DNA of 64,000 nt from Natronorubrum texcoconense (GTDB lineage: Archaea > Halobacteriota > Halobacteria > Halobacteriales > Natrialbaceae): positions 992,001 to 1,056,000 of the forward strand of contig NZ_FNFE01000001.1 of assembly GCF_900100335.1 (NCBI RefSeq). The letters run 5' to 3'. Both the position numbers and the translations under genes were made by a program. Numbering within the stretch: the stretch's first letter is position 1; each line of letters begins with the position of its first letter. The notes under the pieces are model-generated. The model saw only the letters and a program-made list of their open reading frames with translations. It did not search any database and was not told where the DNA came from. Positions 28,156 to 36,234 of this stretch are shown here, one piece after another.

Positions 28156-28647
28156 TCACACGTCGAAGACGACGTACGCCTCCCAGCCGCCCTCGTCGGT
28201 CGCTCCAGCCTCGACTCGCTCGAGGCGCATCTCCGAGTAGGTCACGGCCTTCACCTCGCGCGCGTCGACCTCGTCCAGTGGGACGCCACGCGTGCTAGCC
28301 TCGAGGGTCCACTCGGTCTCGTCGTCACCAGCTGTCCCGTCTCCCGGACTGATTTCGCCGACCGTCTCGATCCGTTCGACGCGGTGATCGACCGGGAGCG
28401 CCGCTCGTACGTCCCGTTCGTAGATCAGTTCGTCGAGATAATCGAACAGCAGGGCCTCGCGGCTCTCCGCGCTCACGGAGAGCGGAAATCGGTCCCCCGC
28501 CGCCTCGGGGATGTCGTCGGCCGAGGCGGCCGCGAGGCCGTCGGCGACCGCGGCGAAGACGGCCTCGAGCGTGTCGCCGGTCGCCGCGACCGCGATGTCT
28601 GCCGTGTGGTCGCGGAGTTCGAATCGTCCGCCCTGCGCTCGTGTCAT
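28156..28647 (-). CDS. archease
   Basis: The 163-aa protein promotes RtcB guanylation and multiple turnover. FELRDHTADIAVAATG has the archease DHTAD metal motif. LLFDYLDELIYERDV and AREVKAVTYSEMRLE are also conserved, and the C terminus is beta-rich (GGWEAYVVFDV). Start 28647 (MTRAQGGRFEL) is chosen because the motif must lie near the N terminus. Its presence close to rtcB supports an intact RNA ligation module. Confidence 0.92.
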   Translation of the reverse strand: MTRAQGGRFELRDHTADIAVAATGDTLEAVFAAVADGLAAASADDIPEAAGDRFPLSVSAESREALLFDYLDELIYERDVRAALPVDHRVERIETVGEISPGDGTAGDDETEWTLEASTRGVPLDEVDAREVKAVTYSEMRLERVEAGATDEGGWEAYVVFDV

Positions 28648-28850
28648 CGGTTGCTGGCTCGGACTTCGACGACCGGGATGGTATGCCCGTCGGTTTCGCC
28701 GGCGCATGGTTTCGCCATCCCGAGATCCCGCAGGGACGTTTCGGTCGACGACCGATTGACGCTGCGGTTCTCGAAGCCGGTCACTCGTTTGACGATACGA
28801 ACCGCCGAGTGCCGGTGGAATTATATTGGCGACGATGGTAGGGTGAAATA

Positions 28851-29327
28851 GTGAGCGTCAATATCGACAGCTGCGTCGTCACGCCGGGGAGTGACGACTA
28901 CGTCGACGAAGCCTGGCAGCTCAAAGAGGAGATCAACGAGCGGGAAGGCGTGCTCAAACAGCGCCACGATTTCTTCTCCGACGCCTACCGTCGGTCGACG
29001 GTCCACTGCTACGTCCGAGAGGGGGAGCTGATCGGATTCGCGGCCGTTCGACGCGACGGCTACATTCTCTTTCTGGCGGTCTCTCCGAAGCTCCGCGGCG
29101 AGGGCATCGGCAAACAGCTCGTCGCCCGCGTGGCCGAAGACCACGACACGATCACGTGCCACGCCCGGACGAGCAACGAGAACGCCCTCCAGTTCTACGA
29201 ACACCTCGGCTTCGAGATCAAACGCCGCATCGACGACTATTACGAGGACGGCGGCGACGCCTACTACCTGAAACTCGGCTCCGACGTCGGCATCACCGAC
29301 AAGATTTCGGAACTGATGCGTCGCTAA
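28851..29327 (+). CDS. GNAT N-acetyltransferase
   Basis: The 158-aa protein starts at GTG 28851. The acetyl-CoA loop is SPKLRGEGIGKQLVARVAE (R/Q-x-x-G-x-G), preceded by GYILFLAVSP and followed by NALQFYEHLGFEI, giving the standard GNAT order A-B. Substrate unknown. It stands alone and divergent from archease. Confidence 0.85.
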   Translation: MSVNIDSCVVTPGSDDYVDEAWQLKEEINEREGVLKQRHDFFSDAYRRSTVHCYVREGELIGFAAVRRDGYILFLAVSPKLRGEGIGKQLVARVAEDHDTITCHARTSNENALQFYEHLGFEIKRRIDDYYEDGGDAYYLKLGSDVGITDKISELMRR

Positions 29328-29541
29328 AGCGGCCGTTTTCCAATCGGAGTAAACCGGAACTCGATCTCGTATTGGATCCGACAGCGCTCGAGACGTTCTC
29401 GTTCCGAGTCGCGATATCTTCGACCGTGAGCTCCGACGTGAGTCCGGCATCGCGAGGTGATCGGGAGCAGACTCGTAGCCGTCGTTCAGCGGAACGGCCG
29501 CAAGGGCCAAAGTGTATGTCTCGTGCCAACTGATCACACTC

Positions 29542-30336
29542 ATGACTGAGCACGGGGACACGGTCGAGACCGGTTCACTCCAGCGTCGAGGCACCGTCGA
29601 CTACATGCGGATGGCCGGCCGGCGCAGCGTCGTTCACGGACTCGTCGAGGTCGACGTCACCGAGGCAAAACGGCGCATTCGCAACCGAGAATCGAACACG
29701 GGAGAACGTCTCTCGTTCACGGCGTTTCTCGTGTGCTGTCTGGCTCGAGCCATCGACGCCCATCCACACGTTCAGGCGTACCGGGACTGGCGAGGTCGGA
29801 CCGTCCAGTTCGACGATGTCGACGTAAACGTCCTCGTCGAACGGCAGATAGACGGCGAGCAGATCGGGGTTCCACACGTCGTCAGGGCGGCCGATCGGCG
29901 TTCACTGCAGTCGATCCACGACGAGATACGAGCGGCCCAGACGGATCCGGTCGGCGGACGACTGACCGGAACGGCGTCTCTGGGTCTCCGGCTACCCGGC
30001 CCGATCCGGCGGCAGTTGTGGCGCATTCCGCAGCTGTTTCCTCGGCGCTGGAAACGCATCGCGGGCACCGCCGCCGTAACGTCCGTCGGAATGTTCGGTA
30101 CCGGCGGCGGCTGGGGAATCAGCCCGACGAACTACACCCTCCAGCTCACGGTCGGCGGAATCGAACGGAAGCCGGGAATCGCCGACGACGAAATCGTGCC
30201 TCGAGAGCTCTTGAGCCTCACCGTGACGTTCGACCACGACGTCGTCGACGGCGCGCCCGCCGCCCGATTCGTCCGGCACTTGACGGAACGCATCGAAGCG
30301 GCCGACGGGATCGAAACGGAACTCGAGTCGTTGTGA
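29542..30336 (+). CDS. stand-alone 2-oxoacid dehydrogenase acyltransferase-like (CAT fold) protein
   Basis: The 264-aa protein is only the catalytic domain of E2 acyltransferases; no lipoyl domain or peripheral-subunit-binding domain precedes it. It shows SFTAFLVCCLARAIDAHP, VDVNVLVERQIDGEQIGVPH and TVTFDHDVVDGAPAARFVRH. The last keeps catalytic His and Asp (H-x3-DG), with Asp in place of the usual Arg. SVGMFGTGGGWGISPT replaces the usual SxFG/NxG stretch. Substrate unknown; free acyl-CoA or another thiol carrier is possible. Confidence 0.75.
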   Translation: MTEHGDTVETGSLQRRGTVDYMRMAGRRSVVHGLVEVDVTEAKRRIRNRESNTGERLSFTAFLVCCLARAIDAHPHVQAYRDWRGRTVQFDDVDVNVLVERQIDGEQIGVPHVVRAADRRSLQSIHDEIRAAQTDPVGGRLTGTASLGLRLPGPIRRQLWRIPQLFPRRWKRIAGTAAVTSVGMFGTGGGWGISPTNYTLQLTVGGIERKPGIADDEIVPRELLSLTVTFDHDVVDGAPAARFVRHLTERIEAADGIETELESL

Positions 30337-30413
30337 TCGGGATCCCTCGAGCGCGCCACCGCCACCGAACGCGTCGAGCGTGCAGGGCACCAGTACGGTC
30401 GGGAGTTCACGTC

Positions 30414-30761
30414 TCACTCCGGTTCGCCACCGAGTAGGTACCTGAACGCAACGTACAACACGGCGAACAGCACGACGAAGACTAATAGCCCCTGAGCGAC
30501 CATCGTGAGCCGGCTCTTGGCGCCGGTCTCGGCTTTCTCGTCAGCAGTCGGTTCGTCGTCTGCAATCGGTTCGTCGCCGGCAGTCGCCTCGTCGTCGCGT
30601 CGTTCGTCGAGTGATTCACCGATCGTTTCGTCGACGGCCTCGAGAATTGGGTCACGTAACGGCGTCTCCAGTCCAGCGCGCACCGCTTCCGAGACGAACA
30701 GTTGGATCAGGTCGTTCTCCAGGTCGACGTCGTCGAGTACCGCATCGAGTGACGGAGCCAT
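30414..30761 (-). CDS. 115-aa C-terminally anchored acidic protein
   Basis: MAPSLDAVLDDVDLENDLIQ begins a helical soluble region. A Asp/Glu/Ala-rich linker follows, and then one membrane helix (MVAQGLLVFVVLFAVLYVAF) close to the C terminus, so it is tail-anchored. The start at 30761 is preferred over an upstream Met seven codons earlier. No family recognised. It converges with the acyltransferase-like gene. Confidence 0.65.
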   Translation of the reverse strand: MAPSLDAVLDDVDLENDLIQLFVSEAVRAGLETPLRDPILEAVDETIGESLDERRDDEATAGDEPIADDEPTADEKAETGAKSRLTMVAQGLLVFVVLFAVLYVAFRYLLGGEPE

Positions 30762-31082
30762 TGGTCTGTCACGTGAGTACACTGTGCAGTCGGATAACTG
30801 TTACACGAGAGGCCGGATCGGTAGCACGCCTATCGTCCACCGATTCGAGCGTGAGATCGAATCGGCTCCCACCGGGTACGATCTCTGCCAGTCTATGGAG
30901 AACTCGTAATCGGGTGACGTATCGATGGACGAGACAACTGTACTCGAGGGGGTCTGTGACAAGCATCTAATCGCCGTCCTAACAGCGAAAAACCAGCATT
31001 CGAAAACCTGTTTTCGCCTTACGACAAGCACATCGTGATTGTAGCGGATGAACGCGGCCCGAACGGGTTACTACTAATCCTC

Positions 31083-31164
31083 ATACGGTCTGCTGTAACT
31101 GTTTTCTGGAACGACCGTAAGACGGCCCGCTGTCACTCCGGAAATGACTTACAGTAGACCGTAT
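31083..31164. repeat. 82-bp MITE-like inverted repeat
   Basis: ATACGGTCTGCTGTAA (31083-31098) and TTACAGTAGACCGTAT (31149-31164) are inverted copies with one mismatch, enclosing 50 nt. The pattern resembles transposon termini lying back to back or a miniature element. Confidence 0.6.
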
Positions 31165-31185
31165 CAGCACCTCACAAAGCCGTTA

Positions 31186-31440
31186 GTTGAGAAACCCGTT
31201 TGCCGAGTTGTGTGTAACGATCAGAAACAAGCGGACGGTGAACTCCACGAAGACCAGCTCGTTGACTTTCTCGCCACCGTTCTCATCAAAGCATTACACG
31301 CTATACCTCGGTGAGAACGCAGAAGTCGATCCAGGCCATCTTCGAGGGTCTCCTCGGCGTGACCGCCGGCGGGACCTCAATTTTTCACTCTGCGAGAAGA
31401 GTACGGGAGCATCCGAAGGAAGACTATTGTCCTTAATTAG
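31186..31440 (+). pseudogene. decayed ISH3-like transposase N terminus
   Basis: One frame gives KQADGELHEDQLVDFLATVL. A second gives ENAEVDP and a third IFEGLLGVTAGGTSIF. Together they resemble the N terminus of ISH3-family transposases (KQADGEIHEDQLLNFLV...; NAEI..EDIYEVLVGACADGTS) from memory. At least two frameshifts break it and the catalytic core is absent. Confidence 0.55.
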
Positions 31441-31471
31441 TTAATTATTCATCATTTGGTGAGGGGACTCC

Positions 31472-32716
31472 CTATTCACCGTCATCATCATCATGATTAT
31501 TTAGACATCCACTTGGGCCACAAATCGGCGGGCTATAAATCTCTGGCAAATTAGAGGGTTCACCTTCACTATTTTCTGGGAATTCCACTGTCCAAGAAGT
31601 GTGTTCTCTATTTTCGAGCCAATTTTCGAGATTTATGTCATCCGCTAATTTTTCTCCTCTGACAAATGAATCCGCCACGTTGTATTCATCCTCAAAACGG
31701 ATTCGATAGGACTCTCCAACTGGAACAAATATCGAGAAATAACAGTGGTGCTCAAATGCCCATTGGCCAGTACTTACTCCACCAGATTCATACAAGTAGG
31801 AGTCTCCGCTAAATTCCTCAGAACCGCTATCTGGCTGCCCCACTAACTCTGCGGCGAGAGCAGTTCCACTGAGTGCTATACCGCCGGTCTTAAGAACGGT
31901 AGCCAACCCTCCCGTTCCAACCGTTGAACCAACTCCAAGAAGAAGCCCTATTCCGTTAGTAAGTGCTCCTGGTTCACCCATATTATAATCTGCCTCGTCA
32001 AAGTCTACATCTGTTACCCAATCAGAACTACTACCCAGTACATCTTCACCATTTATTTCTCCAAACATATCGTCCCCGACTTTAATCAACTGATCATCAG
32101 GGCGCATAACATTTTCGAGACTGCGTGGACCACTCACACCTTCTACCCCGATTTTATGTCCGCTTTGTGAGAAGGTACAGACTGAACGGCCAGGATCATC
32201 ATTGGTAGAACAATTGATGATTGTGTCACTTCCTGATTTTTCTGCATCAGCGCCGAAAGATGTTAGCGCAAAATCATATTTATGGCATGGTCCAGTATCA
32301 AGTCGATCATCACCTCTTGAGAGATAATTCCAGTTTCGGAATTGAAGAGCTCGGTGAACACCAACACCATATTCTGAAGTGGGGCTTGGACCACTCCGAT
32401 AAGAAAAGTCTTGAAGCCCATCATCACAGGACCATTCTTCATTGAGATAATAGGTCTGTGTTTTATCCCAGCCATCGACGTTTTCTACGTCATTAAATAT
32501 TGACGATTCTGAGTCTACAGCAGAACCGACTGCAGAAAGACCACTAAGCCCAATTATTGTAGCGGCACTCGTTTTAAGAACGGATCTCCTATTTGTACTA
32601 TTGAATTTCTCTCTTATACAATTAATAGCTATATTATAGAATAATAAACCTTCTGGTAAGCCATCTCTTTCCCACCACAGTTTTATCGGCCACTGAATTA
32701 CCATTGTTATATTCAA
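31472..32716 (-). CDS. Tat-exported protein of unknown family with a Gly-rich hydrophobic centre
   Basis: The 414-aa frame contains a Tat motif (NRRSVLKTSAATIIGLSGLS, residues ~43-62) preceded by an atypically long N terminus. The true start may be an unusual codon nearer the RR. No lipobox follows. Several Cys (SCDD, PCHKY, NCSTN, VCTFS, HHCYF, ICGPSGC) suggest disulfides. Residues ~250-290 are a Gly/Ala-rich hydrophobic stretch (NGIGLLLGVGSTVGTGG, LKTGGIALSGTALAAEL) resembling a membrane-inserting hairpin. GC content is far below the neighbours, so it is probably acquired. The next gene, divergent, is a small membrane protein. A halocin-like secreted toxin is one possibility, unproven. Confidence 0.6.
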   Translation of the reverse strand: MNITMVIQWPIKLWWERDGLPEGLLFYNIAINCIREKFNSTNRRSVLKTSAATIIGLSGLSAVGSAVDSESSIFNDVENVDGWDKTQTYYLNEEWSCDDGLQDFSYRSGPSPTSEYGVGVHRALQFRNWNYLSRGDDRLDTGPCHKYDFALTSFGADAEKSGSDTIINCSTNDDPGRSVCTFSQSGHKIGVEGVSGPRSLENVMRPDDQLIKVGDDMFGEINGEDVLGSSSDWVTDVDFDEADYNMGEPGALTNGIGLLLGVGSTVGTGGLATVLKTGGIALSGTALAAELVGQPDSGSEEFSGDSYLYESGGVSTGQWAFEHHCYFSIFVPVGESYRIRFEDEYNVADSFVRGEKLADDINLENWLENREHTSWTVEFPENSEGEPSNLPEIYSPPICGPSGCLNNHDDDDGE

Positions 32717-32738
32717 ATATAATATATTTTATTATAAT

Positions 32739-32758
32739 AGCCCTGTATCCAGGGCTAT
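32739..32758. repeat. perfect hairpin in the divergent promoter region
   Basis: TAGCCCTG and CAGGGCTA are inverted around TATC, between the two divergent starts of the low-GC pair. It could be an operator or a transcript stem for either gene. Confidence 0.45.
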
Positions 32759-32795
32759 AGAAAAGTATATCTTCAAATAGTTGGCATCGTATTAT

Positions 32796-33032
32796 ATGGA
32801 AGAACGCAACCAAAATCCGGTCTTAGGCAGTCTCACCTTCGCTATCTTTGCGGTAGTGATGTATCTCCAGAGCAATTTCATTGCTATGACTATGTGCTTA
32901 GTTTTGCTTGTATGGTCTTTAATATACTCGTTATCAGAAAACGTAAACAAGTGGGTAGATGACAACCTTGCGGTTGTGGTCTCTATAGCAGTAGTTGTTG
33001 TACTAATTGCGGTTGTAGATATGATGAATTAG
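32796..33032 (+). CDS. small membrane protein divergent from the exported protein
   Basis: The 78-aa protein MEERNQNPVLGSLTFAIFAV has three hydrophobic helices (LTFAIFAVVMYL; FIAMTMCLVLLVWSLIYSL; LAVVVSIAVVVVLIAVVDM) and little else. It is as A/T-rich as its divergent neighbour, so the two probably arrived together. An immunity or transport role for the exported protein is conceivable. A TTG start five codons earlier is also possible. Confidence 0.6.
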   Translation: MEERNQNPVLGSLTFAIFAVVMYLQSNFIAMTMCLVLLVWSLIYSLSENVNKWVDDNLAVVVSIAVVVVLIAVVDMMN

Positions 33033-33328
33033 AACTATTGTTACGGCTGCGTTAGCATACCGGCTACTTGGGCCCGACGAACTCCCGTTCGCACAGGGCC
33101 TTCCACTAGAGTACGAATTTGCGGGTAGGTGTAAGAAGGCTGCTCGCAACAGATTGGGAACGCCGTCCCGTTCGGTCTCGCGAAGTCATTGGCACAGCAC
33201 ATCCTCACCGATGAGGCGCCGAGTCTCAAGATCGACGACAGTGAACCACAGTGACGATTCTCCGCCGCGACCGGCACCCCGAGAATGTGTTCACCGCTGT
33301 AGATTCACCTGAGATAAACCCACGCTAG
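33033..33328. other. non-coding end of the low-GC island
   Basis: No gene is supported. Composition returns to high GC here. A minus-strand fragment reading LWFTVVDLETRRLIGEDVLC near 33191-33255 might be a gene scrap, but no family could be named. Confidence 0.4.
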
Positions 33329-34021
33329 TTACTTGGTACGCTTATTCCCGGAGGCGATCGTCTCGACGCCGGGGCTGTAGAAGTGAACCGGGTCGGACTC
33401 CGGCGTCGAGAACCCGTTGGCGCGAAAGAGCGTGTTGGTCTCGATCTCGACGGCGGCGTCGTACAGTGGCCACGGCTCGTGATCGATGGTTGCGTAGCGA
33501 AGCGTTCCGTCCGGGGCTTCGGTGTAGTAGCGGTAGCGTGCCGTGAGAAACGCGGCGAGCGTGCCCGGTTCGGCACTGTAGCGGTCGCCGACCGGGCCGT
33601 AGGTCGCGTCGAACTGGACCGGTCTGGCCCCCGGATGACGTCGGCGATTCGTGAATCGAACACGACCGTTTGTCGTGCGAAGATCGATCTTCGCGTAGTA
33701 GTACGGGAGATAATGGAAGAGCCGAGCGCCGAGCACCGCGAGGAGCCCGTCCGCGTCGAGGCTGAAGAAGTACACGCCCGGCGCGCCGTCGTGGCTCACG
33801 TAGGTCCGGAGGTTGAGTTCGGGGAGCGGAATCCCCGCGCCGGACGGGAGCATTCGCGGTCGGACATCGACGTTCGTAAACGGAACGACCGAGAGCCACG
33901 CCCGTCCGTCGTGGGTCTCGAGTGTGAGCGCCTCCGGGAGGTGGGGTTCGACTACGGCCGGATCAACCGGCCAGTTCGCGAAGAGGACGTGACGCCAGCC
34001 CATGTGCAGTGACCCGAGCAT
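33329..34021 (-). CDS. DUF2071 (YqjF-like) family protein
   Basis: The 230-aa protein fits DUF2071: MGWRHVLFANWPVDPAVVEP at the start, then GRAWLSVVPFTNVDVRP, PELNLRTYVSHDGAPGVYFF, and the mid-segment ARLFHYLPYYYAKIDL, with a WPLYDAAVEIETNTLF end. The start at 34021 gives the family's usual N terminus; an earlier ATG (34078) adds 19 residues without resemblance and crowds the divergent primase promoter. Function of the family is unknown. Confidence 0.8.
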   Translation of the reverse strand: MLGSLHMGWRHVLFANWPVDPAVVEPHLPEALTLETHDGRAWLSVVPFTNVDVRPRMLPSGAGIPLPELNLRTYVSHDGAPGVYFFSLDADGLLAVLGARLFHYLPYYYAKIDLRTTNGRVRFTNRRRHPGARPVQFDATYGPVGDRYSAEPGTLAAFLTARYRYYTEAPDGTLRYATIDHEPWPLYDAAVEIETNTLFRANGFSTPESDPVHFYSPGVETIASGNKRTK

Positions 34022-34120
34022 CGGTTCACGATAACGGAAGACGACGAGACGGAAATAGCTGCGTTCGGAGTCGACCATCCGGCAGGATTATACCCCCGCA
34101 CGCACGACTACCCCAGACGC

Positions 34121-35296
34121 ATGGAGGAGCGAACGAGGGCCTATCTTCGCGGTCGATTTCGTGATCACTACCGGCGGACGGAGATCACGCCGCCGCCCGC
34201 GGCCAACGAACGCGAGTGGGGCTACATCCCCTGGACCGAGGGCCCGGATACGACGATGGTCCGCCACCGGTCGCTCCTCGAGCTAGGCGATCTTTCGGAG
34301 TTTCTCGTTCGAAAACGACCGCAGCACGTCTACTTCTCGGCGGGACGGTTTCGCGATCCCGGCGCCAGTTCGATGCACGCGAAAGATTGGCAGTCGGCAG
34401 ATCTCGTCTTCGACTTAGACGCGGACCACCTGCCGAGTGTGACCCTCGGCGAGGACTCCTACGCCGAGATGCTCGCGAAGTGTAAGGACGCACTGTTCCG
34501 GCTGATCGAGTTCCTGGAGGACGATTTCGGCTTCGAAGAACTCGAGTTCGTCTTCTCGGGCGGCCGCGGCTATCACGTCCACGTCCGCGACGAGAACGTC
34601 CTGCATCTGGATCGAGAACACCGCCGAGAGATCGTCGACTACGTTCGGGGAATCGGAATGGACTATGAGGAACTGATCGACACCGAGACCGTCGCAGGGC
34701 TCGGGCGAAAGACGCCGACGGAGCGACGAACGCTCGAGATCGACGGCGGCTGGGGCGCCCGAACCCACGACCACCTGATGGCGTTCGTCGAAGACCTGCT
34801 TGCGATGGACGACGAGGACGCCTTGGAGCGCCTCCAAGAGTTCGACGGCATCGGCGAGGGGAAGGCGACGGCGACGCTCAACGCGGCCCGGAACAACCGC
34901 GAACAGCTCGAGGCCGGTAACGTCACCGTCCACACCGCGGTCTCCCAACTGGCAGAGCGATTCGCCAGTCAGGCGGTCGAGCGCGACAACGCGCCGATCG
35001 ACGAGCCGGTGACGACCGACACGAACCGGCTCATCCGCTTGCCGGGGAGTCTCCACGGTGGCAGCGGACTGAAAACGGTGCGACTCGAGCGGGACGAGCT
35101 CGTGGAGTTCGACCCCTTAGACGACGCCGTCCCCGAGACGTTCCGGGGCCACGAGATCACCGTCGACGTCACCCGCGGCGGCGAGGTCGAACTCGGGGGG
35201 GATAGTTTTACGGTCACGGAGGGTGACCAGTCACTACCAGAGTACGTTGCCGTGTTCCTGATGGCACGCGGCCGCGCCGAGAAGGAGAAAGAATGA
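34121..35296 (+). CDS. priS: DNA primase small subunit PriS
   Basis: The 391-aa archaeo-eukaryotic primase catalytic subunit makes primers for replication. The metal acids are in LVFDLDADHLP and the phosphate-binding segment is VFSGGRGYHVHVRD. RLIRLPGSLHGGSGL is the conserved C-terminal His-containing motif. The ATG is at 34121. The stop overlaps the GINS start (ATGA), which links primer synthesis with the helicase accessory complex. Confidence 0.95.
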   Translation: MEERTRAYLRGRFRDHYRRTEITPPPAANEREWGYIPWTEGPDTTMVRHRSLLELGDLSEFLVRKRPQHVYFSAGRFRDPGASSMHAKDWQSADLVFDLDADHLPSVTLGEDSYAEMLAKCKDALFRLIEFLEDDFGFEELEFVFSGGRGYHVHVRDENVLHLDREHRREIVDYVRGIGMDYEELIDTETVAGLGRKTPTERRTLEIDGGWGARTHDHLMAFVEDLLAMDDEDALERLQEFDGIGEGKATATLNAARNNREQLEAGNVTVHTAVSQLAERFASQAVERDNAPIDEPVTTDTNRLIRLPGSLHGGSGLKTVRLERDELVEFDPLDDAVPETFRGHEITVDVTRGGEVELGGDSFTVTEGDQSLPEYVAVFLMARGRAEKEKE

Positions 35297-36234
35297 ATTT
35301 AGACGAGTTGCGTTCGGTCCAGAGCAAGGAGCGCCAGAAGGATAGCCTCCAGAATCTGCGCCCCTCGTTCTACCAGGAGGTCGGCGAGTATATCGCCGAT
35401 CTCGAGGACGAACGCGACCGCGTTGCAGAACAGGCCGACGACCCCTTTTCCTCGCCCGAAGTCGGCCGGCTCACCGACGAGATCGAGACTGCCAAGGACG
35501 TCGTCGAAGCCGTCTACGAGCGACGCATGGGCAAACTCGTCAAACAGGCCAGCCTCGCCGCGGCGGGGATGCCGGCCGACGACGACGGGCTGACCGCGGA
35601 GGAGGCCGACCTCTTCGACGACCTCGTCGATCGCATCTCGTCGAACAAGACTCGTGTGCTCGACGTTCTCGAGGGACTGGATACTGAGCCAGCGGCAGGT
35701 GCAACTGACGAAGCGGCTCCCGAAGCTGGAACGGACGCCAGTGTTGACCCCGATCCCACGACCGTCGAACGCGACCCCACGGCCGTCGATCCGATCGACG
35801 ATTCCGGCACGACGGAGCCAAAGGCCCCGCCCGAGGACGCGCCACCGGTGCCACCGCAGGATGCGCCGACCGACGTCGACTCGGGCCCCGAACCCGACGG
35901 AAGCGAGACGGCCGACGATGGGTCCGACGACTCGAGCGGCGTCACGCCCGCGGACGTCATGGGCGGCAGCGGACCGGAGATCGACGATTCAGCGTCGCCG
36001 TCGGAGGGGGCTCCGGCACCGCCGGAGGACGTCGGCGACGACGGGAATGCGGGTGCAAACGATGGCAGCGAAACCGACGTCGACCGCGTCACCGTCAAAA
36101 TCACCCGCGACATCGGTTCGATTCTCGGTGTCGACGACCGCGAATACTCGCTGTCGACGGACGACATCGTCACCCTTCCCGAACAGAACGCGACGCCGTT
36201 GCTCGAGCAGGAAGCGGCCGAACCGCTCGAGTAG
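35293..36234 (+). CDS. GINS complex subunit
   Basis: The 313-aa protein has a helical GINS A domain (MNLDELRSVQSKERQKDSL to ~120), a long Asp/Pro/Gly-rich linker (~130-255) and a small C-terminal B domain (VTVKITRDIGSILGVDDREY and LSTDDIVTLPEQNATPLLEQ). The A-then-B order with a long linker is the Gins51/15 arrangement. It associates with the MCM helicase in CMG-like complexes. It is translationally coupled to priS. Confidence 0.9.
   Translation: MNLDELRSVQSKERQKDSLQNLRPSFYQEVGEYIADLEDERDRVAEQADDPFSSPEVGRLTDEIETAKDVVEAVYERRMGKLVKQASLAAAGMPADDDGLTAEEADLFDDLVDRISSNKTRVLDVLEGLDTEPAAGATDEAAPEAGTDASVDPDPTTVERDPTAVDPIDDSGTTEPKAPPEDAPPVPPQDAPTDVDSGPEPDGSETADDGSDDSSGVTPADVMGGSGPEIDDSASPSEGAPAPPEDVGDDGNAGANDGSETDVDRVTVKITRDIGSILGVDDREYSLSTDDIVTLPEQNATPLLEQEAAEPLE

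Larger units (their letters stand above)
30762..31471. other. gene-free junction with transposon debris
   Basis: No intact gene is seen. The stretch holds a short inverted-repeat element (31083-31164) and a decayed transposase N terminus (about 31186-31440), and marks the start of the low-GC island. Confidence 0.55.

Noticed and set aside
33033-33328. Transposase remnant after the low-GC island
   Set aside because: One short frame looks vaguely like a gene fragment but no family could be named; left as non-coding.
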